Source: Lepeophtheirus salmonis
Taxonomy: Eukaryota > Arthropoda > Copepoda > Siphonostomatoida > Caligidae
Reading direction: 5' to 3'
NCBI RefSeq assembly: GCF_016086655.4
Contig: NC_052134.2
Location: forward strand, 35,463,971-35,527,970
Length of the DNA stretch: 64,000 nt
Below the pieces are notes generated by a model. That model did not search any database. It saw only the letters and a list, made by a program, of their open reading frames with translations, and was not told the DNA's origin. Below, piece by piece: positions 32,764 to 45,600 of the stretch. Both the position numbers and the translations under genes were made by a program. Positions within the stretch are counted from its first letter, which is position 1, and each line of letters opens with the position of its first letter.

Positions 32764-34024
32764 TTGTTTATGTTTTTATATATCGAAATATGAATTAATT
32801 TCAATGACTCAACCTTAATTAATTATTGAATGATTAACTGTTCAGATTTCAATGGACCAACCGGTAAATGCCGTCTTTAAATCAATCAAATGAACTTAAT
32901 TATAAGATATTAATTAACTGGAATGTGAAATATATCATATTTCTAAGCATATACCATTCTCATTCAGCTAAGTTTAAAGTTTAACTATTTGAAACTAATT
33001 AACCATTTTTCTTAGAAACACAACCAATATATATTGTCCTTGTGTCAAGAAAAGTGAATACAACTCAATACACTTTTATATATAAAAATCCAATTGATTA
33101 AGTTATCCTTTCATTTAAAAACAAAATTCTAGAGCAAAGGTTTATTACATTAAACGTCTAGAAAATATCATTTCTTGTATAAATATTTACACACAGATAT
33201 GAAAAATTTATAGAAAAAATTAGATAAACATTATTTGAACTTATATAATAATCATTTTCAAGCCATATTATTTGATGTAAAAATATAATTTACTAGGAAG
33301 ATATCTGAGTTATATCAGAGTTTGTGCAACAGAGGGACCATGTCCATCAAAATTTACCTGAATTTACAATTATCATTTAACCTCAGTGTATATGAGGGTT
33401 ATGACTGTATAACTTTTTCTTAAACTATCATTTACCTGATTTTCCACTTTCACCCAAAGATCAAATTTTGCTCCATCATGAAAAAACATCCTGGGCCTAG
33501 CACCCTATTTTTTTCTTAATTTTGTTTTGTAGTAAAAATATAATACATTCGTTTAAACTTGCTAAGTGTATTCAGTATTAATGAAGAATCATCTCAAGGA
33601 ACAGATATATGAAGAAACATTTCTATAATTTTTTATGTTCATTTTTATATAAAATTAAAATATTTTTATTAAGAATGTTTCAGTGAGTAGTTGTTTCAAA
33701 ACTGTTCTAGGTCTTGTAGGTTTTTGAAAGGTTCATTTATTTGAATTTTAGGTATCATTTTTTTTTTGCCACCTGGCATAGGTTTATTAGCAATACATAT
33801 GAACAATTACACATAATCCAAAGAAAAAAGTTTAGTATACCACATAACACAGATTTTTAATACTTAGAAATAAGAAAAAAAATAAAAAAAGGTGGTCGAA
33901 ATATAAAACTTTTCTGGTTAAAAACAGTGGAACAAAACTAAAAAGAAAGATAATAATAATAACTGAAAAACAATTGAAAATAAAATAACGTAAGTAGCAA
34001 AATTTTCTATTTTTAATTAAAGAA
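32764..34024. other. AT-rich spacer, nothing recognised
   Basis: No coding segment or RNA gene is visible. The short frames are low-complexity and rich in Phe, Ile, Lys and Asn codons, as expected by chance at this base composition. Confidence 0.5.
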
Positions 34025-34336
34025 TTAATCAATTCCTTTAATTTCTTTGATGTATAAATTAAAAATGGTTGTGATGTCTGTAACGTAGCATAATATATTA
34101 TTTCGTGACTTTTGGCAATAATGGCGTGAACCTTGCCTTCCCTCTTCCCACAATAGATCCGCTCTTAAAAGCCAGCAGTTCCGGAAGAGATGGTTAAGTA
34201 TCTCGCCCGCTTCATTGAAAAACGGGCAGTTACTCCTCTGGTCATTGAAGAATGTTGCTCCAGCATTCAACATTACCGAGTGTAAATGGTGTTTGAACCA
34301 TCTCTCCGAAGAAGTCAAATTTTTACTCTTTATCAT
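34025..34336 (-). pseudogene. C-terminal zinc-knuckle relic of a non-LTR retrotransposon
   Basis: A 103-codon frame contains NCPFFNEAGEILNHLFRNC near its middle. This resembles the zf-RVT module found after the reverse transcriptase in LINEs (CPxC, then E, HLFxxC). The second Cys has become Phe, a one-base change. The preceding WFKHHLHSVMLNAGATFF fits the same module. It lacks a reverse transcriptase upstream, so it is a 3' fragment. Call by motif only. Confidence 0.5.
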
Positions 34337-35524
34337 TTTGATTTTTTAAAATGCTTCTTTGTTGATGTTTTTCCTTCTCAAATAATCACTAAAAGTAACC
34401 ATAGGGAATTTTTTAAAACATATCTTGGTTTCCAAAGTAAAACCGTCGAGGTTTTCATTCTGAACAGCCCGAAGGTGTCATTTTTAGGTTAGAGACCGTC
34501 TCAACTTTTCACTCGGTATAAGGTACTCTTTTAATTTTCTGAGGACGTGAACCGGACTGAATGAAAATATTTAAGGGCTTGTAATTTTGTGCTAATACTT
34601 AAGCATTAACTTGGACTTGTAGCAGTTTAAGGACCTGTCTCACCTCAGACGGTTAGTAATATAGCTCATATAAGATTCAAATATGAACACGATCTAAATC
34701 CCTGATTACCCACGTATGATTCAATCAAAGAGTAATATACTGTCCCTTTATACAGCACAAATGAATACTTACAAAACAAGCATTACATTAAAGTGTTGTA
34801 ATATTAATTTAATGTTGATTTTTTTTTTGAGATTTTTGACAGTTGGAAAAGTCAATTTATCGAATGTGCATGTTATTACTTACTAACACAAGGTTTCTCA
34901 TTTAATGTAAACTAGTCCCAGGTATTTATTTATATATTTTTTTTGAAAGAATGAACAAAAATTTTCTTTAGTTTTTCCAGAAGAGACTTAAGGAACAATG
35001 CGACAGACTTAACCATGGAAACATAAATATCACCTTGAATTATAATAGGTTTATAATATTTCAAGTTCACTATGTTCATTTTTTGTCCCGCGTCATTGTT
35101 AGGAATGGATTTTGTAGATAAATATTAAAGTATTATTCCAATGGCATTCTACAAATGTCCATCCAGAGTCATTTTTTGATTGAGGGTGTGTGAATGAGTG
35201 AATATATTTGAGGTACATGTTTTTTGATTCATTATTATTTTCCTAACCTTTTCCACCTTTAATGTTGAGTTTCTTTAGTCGTTCCAATATATTCTTATTT
35301 TTTTCATTTTATCATTATCCTTAATAGCGCACATTTTGGTTTTATGCGAATCTGTGGGTCCCACTTATTTGAATTTAGTAACTCAATTTGACGTACAATA
35401 AAAAACTTAAATAGCAAGTGAAGAACGAGCTATTTTTGATGGAACTAGGAAGTTCCATAATTGTGAAATACAGTCTAAATGTGTAAATATACAATAATAA
35501 AATGATATATTATTTATAGTGAAT
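34337..35524. other. AT-rich spacer with a weak family G-like patch
   Basis: About 34540-34650 has ACTTGGACTTGTAGCAGTTT and CTGTCTCACCTCAGACGG, reminiscent of family G. Nothing else is recognised. Confidence 0.4.
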
Positions 35525-36075
35525 GATATCAGGGTGTCCGAAGGGAGTCGACTGGAGGGGATGTATCCCCCAGCCGGAAATGAAAGAGTTTGTGCTTTTC
35601 AATAGAAAATTTAATATTTTTTTTTTGAAAAAATTAAATAATATTTGAAATTTAATTAAAATTTTCAATTTTTCTTGCAAAAAAATTAATTTGTCCGTGA
35701 ATAGCTATGAGTTTTTGAAATTTTTCTAAAAAAGTTAATATTTGAATTTGTTCTAAAAAAAATTACTATTTGAATTTTTTTCAAAAATTTATTTGAATTT
35801 TTTTTCAAAAAATTTTAATTTTAATTTAATTTTTTTTCCTAAAAATGTAATTTTTTGTAAATTTCTCAATTTTTTCTCCAAAAAATTGAATTTTCAAATT
35901 TTAATTGAGAAAAATTGAATTTTCAAATTTTAATTGAGAAAAATTGAATTTTCAAATTTTAATTGAGAAAAATTGAATTTTTAATTTTTTTCCAATTTTT
36001 AGTTTTTTATTCAAGAAAATTACAAAAACAAAGAATAATTCCAAGAATAATAATAAAAATATTATATTTCACAGT
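35525..36075 (+). repeat. Family B repeat, copy 2, with a 29 bp tandem array
   Basis: It starts with a GC-rich head (GGAGGGGATGTATCCCCCAG), followed by the A/T-homopolymer body with GTGAATAGCTATGAGTTTTT as in copies 1 and 3. At 35881-35967 a 29 bp unit beginning AAAAATTGAATTTTC is repeated three times, with a partial fourth to 35981. Confidence 0.75.
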
Positions 36076-38138
36076 TCCCGGCACCTATAATTTTTTTTTT
36101 GGAAATTACCCGAATAATTAAAAAATCAACCGAACTACCCGGATCTAAAATTAAAGACCCCATAGATTAAAAACCACGACAAATCCCGGGAAAACGAGAT
36201 TCTCAGATACCGGTAGAGAAACCCTAGTGCATACATAAAAAAAGTATCAGACAGTGTAATGAAAACAAAGGGATTAGATATGAATTGAGGGAATAACATT
36301 TGTGCTGAGTCAACATAAAACTCCATTAAATTTCACATAATATGTGTATTTAATAACTATTATTGATAAGTACATTTGCATTTTGTGTTGTTGTTAAAAT
36401 AATATATTGTGTGTACAAGTTGTGATTTTGTACATGTTGTAACTTGTACAAGCAAATTCTTCAATGAATAATTTTAAATGAAGGATTTTCAGTACTTGCT
36501 ACGAGAATATGCAATAATTGAATATTCCACATATGATTGATATATTAATGCTGTAATTTTTGACTATGTTAATAAATAAGTAATAAAATATTAGTATTCT
36601 GACGCACATCATTAAATTCAAATGCCCACAGTTATGTTATTCATAAATACTTGTACATAATGACAATGTGATTTCACTCGATAGTATCAATGAATAGTTG
36701 GTAATTAGCATGACCAATTTTGTAATTAAATACTGTATTTTAAGACGAAGAAATTGCAATTTGCACCGATTTCACAGCATATACAAAACATATATTGTAT
36801 TAGTAAACCCTATCTTATCAAATATAATATTGATACAAGACAAGAAGCAATCCCTCCCCTCTCCGTCTTCAAATGAAAAACACACATAAAGCCAAATTCA
36901 ATTATTTTGTAACAAAATACGTCAATATTGACCCGATTTATTTTTCGTGTATTACATATATAGTAAATCAATACAAAAACAATCTTGAATAAATATGAAG
37001 GAAAGGAGAAATAGCCAATTGCTTTTTTATGTACTCTAATATTTCATAAACATATTTCTGCTAATAATGGACTGTATATTCAAATGCCTGGGATGAGTTC
37101 AAACACCTTGAATAATGTTTGTTATCTAGTTAAAACATTAATTTGATTTATGAGACTTTATTTAGCCTCAAAAAGTCCACTTTCAAATAGTATATACTGC
37201 GTTATTTCCTCTAATTATGATAGGTAAGTTTTGCAAACTTTAGGTGTCATTTGCAGTGTCTAAATGGTTAACCCCCTTTTCATTCCTTAGGGATTTAATC
37301 TACTCCAAATACTGAAATGTCCTACTAATATCCTGAGTGCACCACCATTGTTTTCTACCATTTATTTAAATTCGTATTTTATCATAAACTTTCCGTATCC
37401 ACTTTCTGGTGGGGACGGCACTTTGATGGTTTATGCCTTATTGACAAATACCGGAATTGATTTTCGAGGTTTCAAAGAATGTTTTTAATGCGTTCCTATT
37501 ATTCATCTACCCCAAAGATAAATATGAGAAAGGGACATAGAAATAAAGTGGAAGATGTTTTCTCCTGTATAGAACATACTTTGTTTATTAACAATTTATT
37601 AAATAAGAAGCAATCTATAATTTATGTTAAAGTCCACAAAAATTAATATTTTTTTTCTCCAAATACAATTTTAGATTATGAACTCGCAGATATGTGTAAT
37701 ACAATAGTAAAAAAGTATTTAATTTGTTCACTGCTGCTTGCTTATAGTATCATATGTAACAATTACAAAGGGTAAATTAAACTTAGATGTTATAAAAATA
37801 TCCATTTTTAATATTTCGTTTGGATTTGTAAGGAATTAATAGACGTTTAATCAAAAATTACCCTTATTAACATAAATTGAAGATAATGATAATTTGAAGA
37901 ATAAATTTGAAAAAATCATTCTTGCTTGCTTACAGTTGACGAATCCCATATTTTTGATACATATTTAAGAAAAAAAAAACAATAGCATTGCATTCAAATA
38001 AAATCAATCTCGCTAACAATGTTTGTATTAGGTATAAAATCATTTGAAGAGAGAATAACATATAGGAAAAAAATAAAAATAAATAATAATATGATAGGCA
38101 AGATATTTCATTCTAACAGTTCTACGTATCATAGTTAT
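36076..38138. other. AT-rich spacer, nothing recognised
   Basis: No gene or RNA is visible. A small inverted repeat (GTACAAGTT / AACTTGTAC) lies at 36413-36449. Confidence 0.5.
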
Positions 38139-38634
38139 TAGTGTTGCGACTTACTTCAAGGCCGAACTATTTTTTCTCGGTTCGGTCTTAAATGATATTT
38201 TTCTAGACCCATTTAGACCAATATTTTGGTCCAGACTTTTGTTTCAGAGCGTAAGCCTAAACTTAAATATTTTCAAATCCTGGACATATTTTTTTCAGTC
38301 ACCTATATCTCTCCATTTATTTCAGTCTCAATAAATGTACTGATTTTCTGTCTGTTCTTGATTTAATAGGTGTACAAATCTGAGATATGCAACACATTTA
38401 ACTTCGTATGACGTTATTGTACCCTTATTCACAATTTTGAAGGAGACATGACATCATCGACAATTCATCTATAGAATCTGTACAAACCAATTGTTAAATG
38501 AGACCAATCCAGACCAATTTTAACTTTGAGACGGATTCAGACCGAACTTCTTTAGCGGACAGAATTAGATCGTTAGACTAAAAACCATAACAGTCTCAGA
38601 CCGATCTAGAATTTTCAGACCAAACCAAACACTA
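38139..38634. mobile_element. TAGTGTTG element (family E), 496 bp
   Basis: It starts TAGTGTTGCGAC and ends CAAACACTA, so the termini are inverted. Next to both ends are GGTTCGGTCT-like phrases (CGGTTCGGTCTTAAA left; GACCGATCTAGAA then CAGACCAAACC right). The middle has ACACATTTAACTTCGTATGA and ATTCATCTATAGAATC, shared with 28.0 and 60.2 kb. No coding capacity. Confidence 0.65.
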
Positions 38635-38743
38635 GTTGTTATGTATCCTAAATATGGGTCATCTCATTTCAATGCTTCGAAGGAAAAGTTCAATTTCAAA
38701 CACTTTGATAGAAAATGTGATGGTTGTACTTATTATATAAAAA

Positions 38744-39532
38744 GGTTGGGGAAAAAGTAGTTTCGTAAAATTTGCTTTATTTCAGTTCTTTACAAGAAGT
38801 TTACAATCATCCGTTATAAGCCAAGTACCCCCTTTTCTGTTCGATAACTTCTTGTCAACGTCAATACAACTTCATAATCCCCTTTTTGTTGAAGCCCTTG
38901 TTACTATGGGCGAAAAACTTTGAGAGCCAATTTTCACAGTTCTCTGTTGAGGCCAAATTTGTATCCCCAAGTGCGTTGGCCATAGAGAGGAACAGGTGGT
39001 AGTCACTTGGTTCCAGGTCCGGGCTATTGGATGGATGCATAAGAACTTCCCATCCGAGCTCCTGGAGCTTCTGATATATCACCAAAAATATGTACAGTCT
39101 GGTGTTGTCTTCATGCAACACGATTTCTCTATTATTCACTAATTCTGTTTGCTTCTGTTCAATCAACAGCTTCAAATGGTCGAGATATTCACAGTAGAAT
39201 GCAAAATTAAGCGGATTTTTTTGGCTCCAACCACTGCTGTGCAACATTAACAGAAAAAGTATTGCCCCTTTATAGATTGCAAATTTTCTTGGTCACTTTC
39301 GACACGTTTTCGTCTTTCAGGTACTAGAAATTTAAAATATGGCAAATGTCTTCCTTTGAGACCTCCCTGCTCCACGCACGATAATTCAAAACGGAATAAT
39401 GTAAAAATTATCTTTAGTATACACTCACACCCTTACAATGTCTCATCGGATGATCCGATGCGACCAATAATGAACAAGATATACTTTGTTAAAAAAAGGG
39501 ACGGGAAATACGAAATTACTTTTACCCCAACC
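38744..39532 (-). mobile_element. Internally deleted mariner element with both terminal repeats
   Basis: The left end, GGTTGGGGAAAAAGTAGTTT then CGTA, matches the reverse complement of the right end at 39509-39532 with only two mismatches in 24. TA follows the right end (39533-39534); the left TA is not preserved. At 789 bp it is shorter than the usual mariner of about 1.3 kb, because part of the transposase between the N-terminal domain and the second catalytic Asp is missing. Confidence 0.88.
38861..39375 (-). pseudogene. Mariner transposase relic (DD34D-type catalytic half)
   Basis: An N-terminal remnant (EDICHILNF, then VSKVTKKICNL) is followed by a jump straight to the catalytic C-terminal half. 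The open frame 39247-38861 (128 codons) contains HEDN with the second catalytic Asp and PSDYHLF with the third, separated by exactly 34 residues, the mariner DD34D spacing. GWEVLMHPSNSPDLEPSD and KKGIMKLY are also family-typical. The first catalytic Asp is lost in the deletion, so the protein cannot be active. Confidence 0.85.
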
Positions 39533-40444
39533 TAATATATCTTCAAGACTCATAGATCAAATTTTCGTACAACTACCAACCAAGTCTGTAAATCAAGTTG
39601 CAAAAAGTGTCTCTTCACTTACATAGTCAGATTTACCCTGTTAATTTTCGGTATATTGTTCTTTGAATAGCGGAAAGTCATATTTTTTACAACTCTAGCT
39701 GTGAATGTGTATAGGACACAACACTATATGTATGTACATAACTTTACTTATTAGGAAATAAATCCAAAAATTTGATCTAAACATATTCATATCTAGTCGT
39801 CACTTTTCAAATATGGACAACAGTATTACAAAGAAATTCCAAGGATCTATCGTCAAATTGTCTGTTGAATAATAAAATGAAATAATATATTATATCATAC
39901 TTCATACTGTGTGTGTCTGAGAGTATCACTCAGTAAAGAATAACATTTTATTTTCAGTGAACAACATGGTGAAATTATTATTCGGTAAAGTTTTCATTTC
40001 TACATCATATATCTTTCATCTATACTTAAAGAAGTCTTACTTTTAAGACATGTTCTACAGGGATGCTCTAAATCAAGAAGCATATAATTTAGTTTTAAAA
40101 TTATTACATTTAATATTAAGGCGCGCAAAGTTATATTATAATATATATAGATATTTAATAGTAGAACATATTAAAATTTCCTTCAGTTTTGAATTCAGTT
40201 GCAGCTATTAGTTGGTTTTTATTGGTCCTTGATACCTCATTAGCCTTCCTCTCTCCTATTCCCTACCTTTCAAAGTCCAGGGTATTGTAATCAGTTTACA
40301 ATAGATACCAAAATTATTTTGGCCAAAATATTCAAAATTAGAGGCATACTATTCCTGGTCAATTTTGAAAGTACATAATATCAATCATGTCGGAAATAAT
40401 ATGGATATCCTGAAGTTCTTCTGAGGCCTATGGAAATATCTTGC

Positions 40445-40740
40445 TTTTCCATGAAGTTGTTATTTGTTCTCATTGATTTTCAAACCATCTTGCTTACGGA
40501 AAAGGGATGATTTCTTCCTATTTGATGCAAATGCACCCCAAACTATGGTTGAGGCTGGTTTTTGGGTGTTGTACATATTTATAGTCCATGGATAGATGCT
40601 GGAGGGATCCTTGGCCAAGATTTTGTAATTTCCAGATTTTCTTTTTGTCTCATACAACTTCTCATCTGAAAATATCATAACAACAATAGTATGGGTTGTG
40701 TACCAATCAAGGATATATTTTGATCTGACTTTCCTTAATT
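40445..40740 (-). pseudogene. Tc1/mariner-superfamily transposase fragment
   Basis: The frame holds IFSDEKLYET (with the first catalytic Asp), then KILAKDPSS, QKPASTIVWGAFASNRKKS and LKINENK. This is the order seen around the first catalytic Asp of DDE transposases of this superfamily. Sequence just upstream (KILDWYTTHTIVV) is also consistent. The second and third catalytic residues are absent and no terminal repeats were found. It lies 0.9 kb from the mariner relic but appears to belong to a different family. Confidence 0.75.
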
Positions 40741-41556
40741 GCCCACATAACGAAGCTGTTTTTTGTTTGTTTGTAAGGTTTCATACTAAGGTCTTCTTTG
40801 ACCTTGATGATGATGACAAATGTTGTAATACATTTTAAATAAAGACAAAATCGAGGAACTTTGGTGGTTTCACGATTTAAAAGTAAAAAAAATTGAGTTA
40901 AAACTAGCTATGAAGTTGAACTATGTTTTTGCAATTTCTTATGGTTGAAATTATGCACCATAGAAAAAGTGAAACAAAAGTAGGATTTTTCCAGAAGGAG
41001 TTTCCATAACAAAGAAATCTTAATTAAATATTAGCAAAACAAAATGAAAAATAAAGCTAAATCATCTATGTAAATGTTGTAAAAATATATATTTTTTAAA
41101 GCATTCTGTAGGCTACGAAATTAAAAAAGTTGGATTAGAAAGGTTATTCTCAGTTCTCCAAGTAAAAACAATAATAAAAGCACCATGGTAATACAAGGGC
41201 TAAAAAACAGTTGCAATATTTTTTAAATACAGGTACTAAAGTACTTTGGACTCAAATAAATCAAGTTACTCTTGAGTGTGACAGAAAGATGTTTATTTGA
41301 ATCGAAAGGAAATGAGTTACCTTAATCAAATCTATGTACTTAAGATGCAGGTCCGACTCATGTTTAATTATTTGAGTCTATTGAATTGAATCCTGTGATT
41401 GGGTTACACATCTCAACAAATTGTGAGGTATAATAACAATAGTCAACAAAATTTCAACTTTATTGTATGGATATATCTTCCTAACTTGAATTTGACCGAA
41501 CTCGAAAATTGGGATATTGCAATAACATAAACTGAACTCGACGCAGAAACTCATAT

Positions 41557-41787
41557 GACGTAGCTCCGTGGACAACTCGCTCAGAGAAATTATTATCCTG
41601 AATACGATGTGAGTAGGTTCGATTCACAGTTGGTCCTAGAGAAGGAAATATTCATTATATCTATACCTATATGGACTTTAAAAACAATTCTTAGGTCAGT
41701 GAGAGTAATTGTAATACCATAATATTTACTCTTACATAATTAATCAGTGCAAATCTATCTAATCTATTAAAGAAACATTAAAAAATA
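41557..41787 (+). repeat. tRNA-derived SINE, copy 2
   Basis: The head GACGTAGCTCCGTGGACAAC (A box) and GGTTCGATTC at 41616-41625 (well-kept B box) define an internal RNA polymerase III promoter. The body end, ATCAGTGCAAATCTATCTAA, matches copy 1. The tRNA-like head no longer looks able to fold as a functional tRNA. Confidence 0.75.
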
Positions 41788-42377
41788 CCTCTTTGTGTTC
41801 TAATAAAATAGATATCTTGTCCTAGCTCGAACTTGACGGAACTCGAACATATGTAGTATACTGTCCATACACGAAATTCCATAATTTACGTACTATTTAC
41901 TATACTCTAATTTAAAACACTAAGAATATGTGCTTAAGTACAATATACCTATGTATGCGACCAACTTCAACTCTAAAAGAAAATAAAGAAACAGCCCAGA
42001 GGATGAACGATGATAATCACTATAAAAATGATGATTTATGAGTTAACCTTTCTGTGAGGTACATACATGAACGTAGGCATGTATGTAGTAGATTGGAGTA
42101 GGTATTATGGGCATTCATAATCTATATATATGCCTTTACATTCATAGGTAGATATACCTATATATTAGTTATAGTTAGGGGGGTGGGGGGTAAAATCAAT
42201 CATCACCTGAATCACGCCTTTCAACTAATTTTATAAACAATGTATTTTAATATATTAGGATTCTAGGTATAGCAATGTTCTTCCAATCCCATGAAATGTT
42301 AAACTCAGTTTTTTGGTTCTTTTTACCTAGACTGAATCAACCCTTTGTTTCTTCCCTTTGGATATATATCTAAAGTT

Positions 42378-42695
42378 ATATGAAATATGACCTTCTGGTA
42401 TGTAAAAATAAAGAAACTAAAAATTAACGTGGTAATCCTCACAATTTGAAAAATATTTTCAAGTAGAACAGCTTGGCTGTCCTGACGTTATATTAGATCA
42501 GCTGTATGCAGCCCTGAAAGGAAAGGAATAAACAATAATTATACCTTGTACCTAGGAAAAATATACGTAGAAATTACTCCAATGTGGATCATCAATTCTA
42601 CTATAAGTCCAATAAGAAGTCACAGTTATAACTCTTAACAAGTTACAAGAGTTAATCTTCGTCTTTGATGGGAACATACACTGGAGATTACTTTC
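42378..42695 (-). repeat. Family A repeat, solo minus-strand copy
   Basis: It shares GTATGTAAAAATAAAGAAAC, TTAGATCAGCTGTATGCAG and TCAATTCTACTATAAGTCCA with the other copies, and ends near CTTCGTCTTTGATGG. Nearly full length. Confidence 0.7.
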
Positions 42696-45600
42696 TACTC
42701 AGATGTTACTTCATCAATAATTAAATAATAATGATCACAGCTTAGAACCAACTAAAATAAATATTGGACTCGTTTAGGTCATATTTTATACAACTCTATG
42801 TATATCTCACCAAGAAACTGAAATATCAATCTAATATATTGTGTGTATCATATTTTTGCTATCTAAGTCTTAATTTATTGAATATTTTCAATATCCATTT
42901 TTTTGGGGGTGGGGGAATGTTACTTTATTGGTTTATGAGGTATTGAAAAATTCTTTAATTAACTATCGAATTTTGAATTAATTTTTTTTGTGTACTCTTT
43001 TTATTTGTCTATGAAAAAGAAATATGAAAGGAGAGTGGAAAATATCTTATTCCGTGTAGAAATGTTTTGTTTGATTACAATTAGACAATTTAAAAATAAT
43101 CTATTATCTTCTGTCCACAAAATTTAATATTATTTTTCCCAACTGTTATTTTAGATTTTGAATTTACATGAGTAATTTATAGTGGTCAAAAAGTATTCCA
43201 TGTCGTTCACTGATGCATAGAGTGTCATATGTAACAATTACCATATTTTATAACACTAATATATAGATATTAATGTTAGAGTAGCTGAAAACCCTAGGGA
43301 AGTACTTGCATTTAAATTTATAAGAAAGTATCGGAGGTTCAAAAGACAATTATGGTGATCCACAAAATCAAAAATTTAACTAAAATTAAGAAATTTTGAA
43401 ATTCAAATTATGAAACTATGTAATTATTTGCATAAATTAGGTATTGTATATTAATTATCAACTAATTTTCTTATTATAATCATATTGTATCTCTCAACCG
43501 TTAGTCCAAAACGAAAAAGAGGAAAATGGACCCAAAAACAAAAAGTAGTTAGCCAATTACGTCATTCCATTCAACTGCTAGGTATATTTTCTATTAAATC
43601 GTAAGGATATTATGACCCTGGCCAATTTGAGAAAAAAATCACCATGAAAGACCACATTTTTTAAGCAATAACTTAGTTTTACCATTTCATTTAGGTACAG
43701 ATATTCACAGAGCTTATTCGAGTTCAAAAAGTCTACATTAAAGGACCGATTTTTGTAAGCAATAACTTAGTTTATATAGTTCATACTCATATATTATATA
43801 TAAGGAGTCATATTATGCCCAATTTAGTTGATAATGCTGGGTTGTTTAGACAAAAATGGAAATCTCCAAAACATCAACAAGCCTCATTTTTTTTTTAATA
43901 AGCGGTAGATTGTCTACGTCTTTTTCCTCCGTAATTAGTATTTTGAACGTTAATTAATTGATATAAAAGTGTATTTTTATAATAATGAAGTTGTAAGCAA
44001 TTATTTACTATTATTGAATGAAGAAAAGTACAACAGTTGGTTAATTAAAATTTTTGGAGGAAAAGTAAAAAGATACAATACATTTTACAATGTATCCGAC
44101 TGAACACAATAATATCCCCAAAAATCAACAACTCGTATGCATTTTTTGTTAGATGTCTAATTTCGACTTTTTTTTACTACTTAGTAACCCGAACGTTGCT
44201 TGCTTCAACTTAAATGGGCTATTATTTAGCTGTAAATATACATCCGCATTGGGCTACCCTTTTGTCAATTGAAAATCACATTCTATTAGTTGACAGGGAC
44301 TGCTCGTTGCATTATATTATAAATTTTTAGATAAGGACGCTAAATAATTCATTTTTTTTTATGAAAAAAGTGAAAATCCGGAGATTTCAAAGTGTTTTTA
44401 AAAAAAATAAAAAATACAATTAACAAACTTTAAGCTATTTTTATAAATATTTAGAGATAATAATTCAATGGTCCTAAAGCTTTAAAAAGTATCATTTTTT
44501 TTTGTTAGAAAAGAAAACGTGATTTGATTCGGTTTATATATTACCACCGAAACAGTAGTTTCGTCTAAAGAACCCAAGGGAAATAGCGGACACTCAGTAG
44601 AAGAAGAGCATGTTTTCCTACTTGTTTCTGGTTGGTTTAAAATTGTCAGCTATTATAAGATCTATTTGAAAGGTCTTGGATGGGTTTTATCTACTATTTT
44701 TTTTTTTGATTGATTAAATGATTTGTTATATTTAGCTAATAATTTAAATGTATTTTTCACAATGGTAATATCAAATGTGTAGTGCAATGTATTATAAAAA
44801 TAGATCAGCTACATATAAAAAGTATCCAGTTTTCTTTTTTATAATAATGTCTACCTTTTCAAAAGACATAAAGAGAATGAAGTTGTGGATCAATGTCATC
44901 AAACGTGCTATTTGGAATTTAAGCAAAGGCTAAAGAGTTTGTCTTGTTATATAATCAACTATTTTTATTATTTGGGGATTTAAAAATTCAATTAAAAGGG
45001 TTGTTTATAAGGATGTCACTTTGCTTTATAATCTAATTTTTTGTAATTCAATTATTTGTCTAAAGCACATTTTGAGAATAATGTTTCTGAGAAAGTCTTC
45101 AGAAGAATAGTTGAGTTTGTCACATATTGCAATTATATCTTAGTATTTGCACATAAAAATATTAGATATAAAAAAAAAAAAGCAAAGTTACTCCTTTACT
45201 TTAAGATTTTTATTTGGGAATCTATATCATATATTCAAACGTTCCTAGACTCACGAAGATAAGGAAGAGCTCACATCGGTTTGAATAAAGATTTTACAAT
45301 AGTATAAAACTGAATATAGTCTGTTATTGAATTACTAATTGTCACGTAGTACCGGATGATAAACTTAAATAGAGTTCTTTGCATGAATGCAATTTCGAGA
45401 AGCTTTGAGGAAAGCGACCAACATTTCTTCTGATGAAAGTCAAGATCATTTTATAAGGGAATGATTACTTTTTAGCTCCTAAATAAAGGCAACGAAAACA
45501 CGCAAACATGTATTAAGACTTTCTCTTATACTGTCTATATAAATCTAAATACTATTGTTTTTGGAGCCCTCTCATCTCTTGTGCAATGGAAGGAAATATC

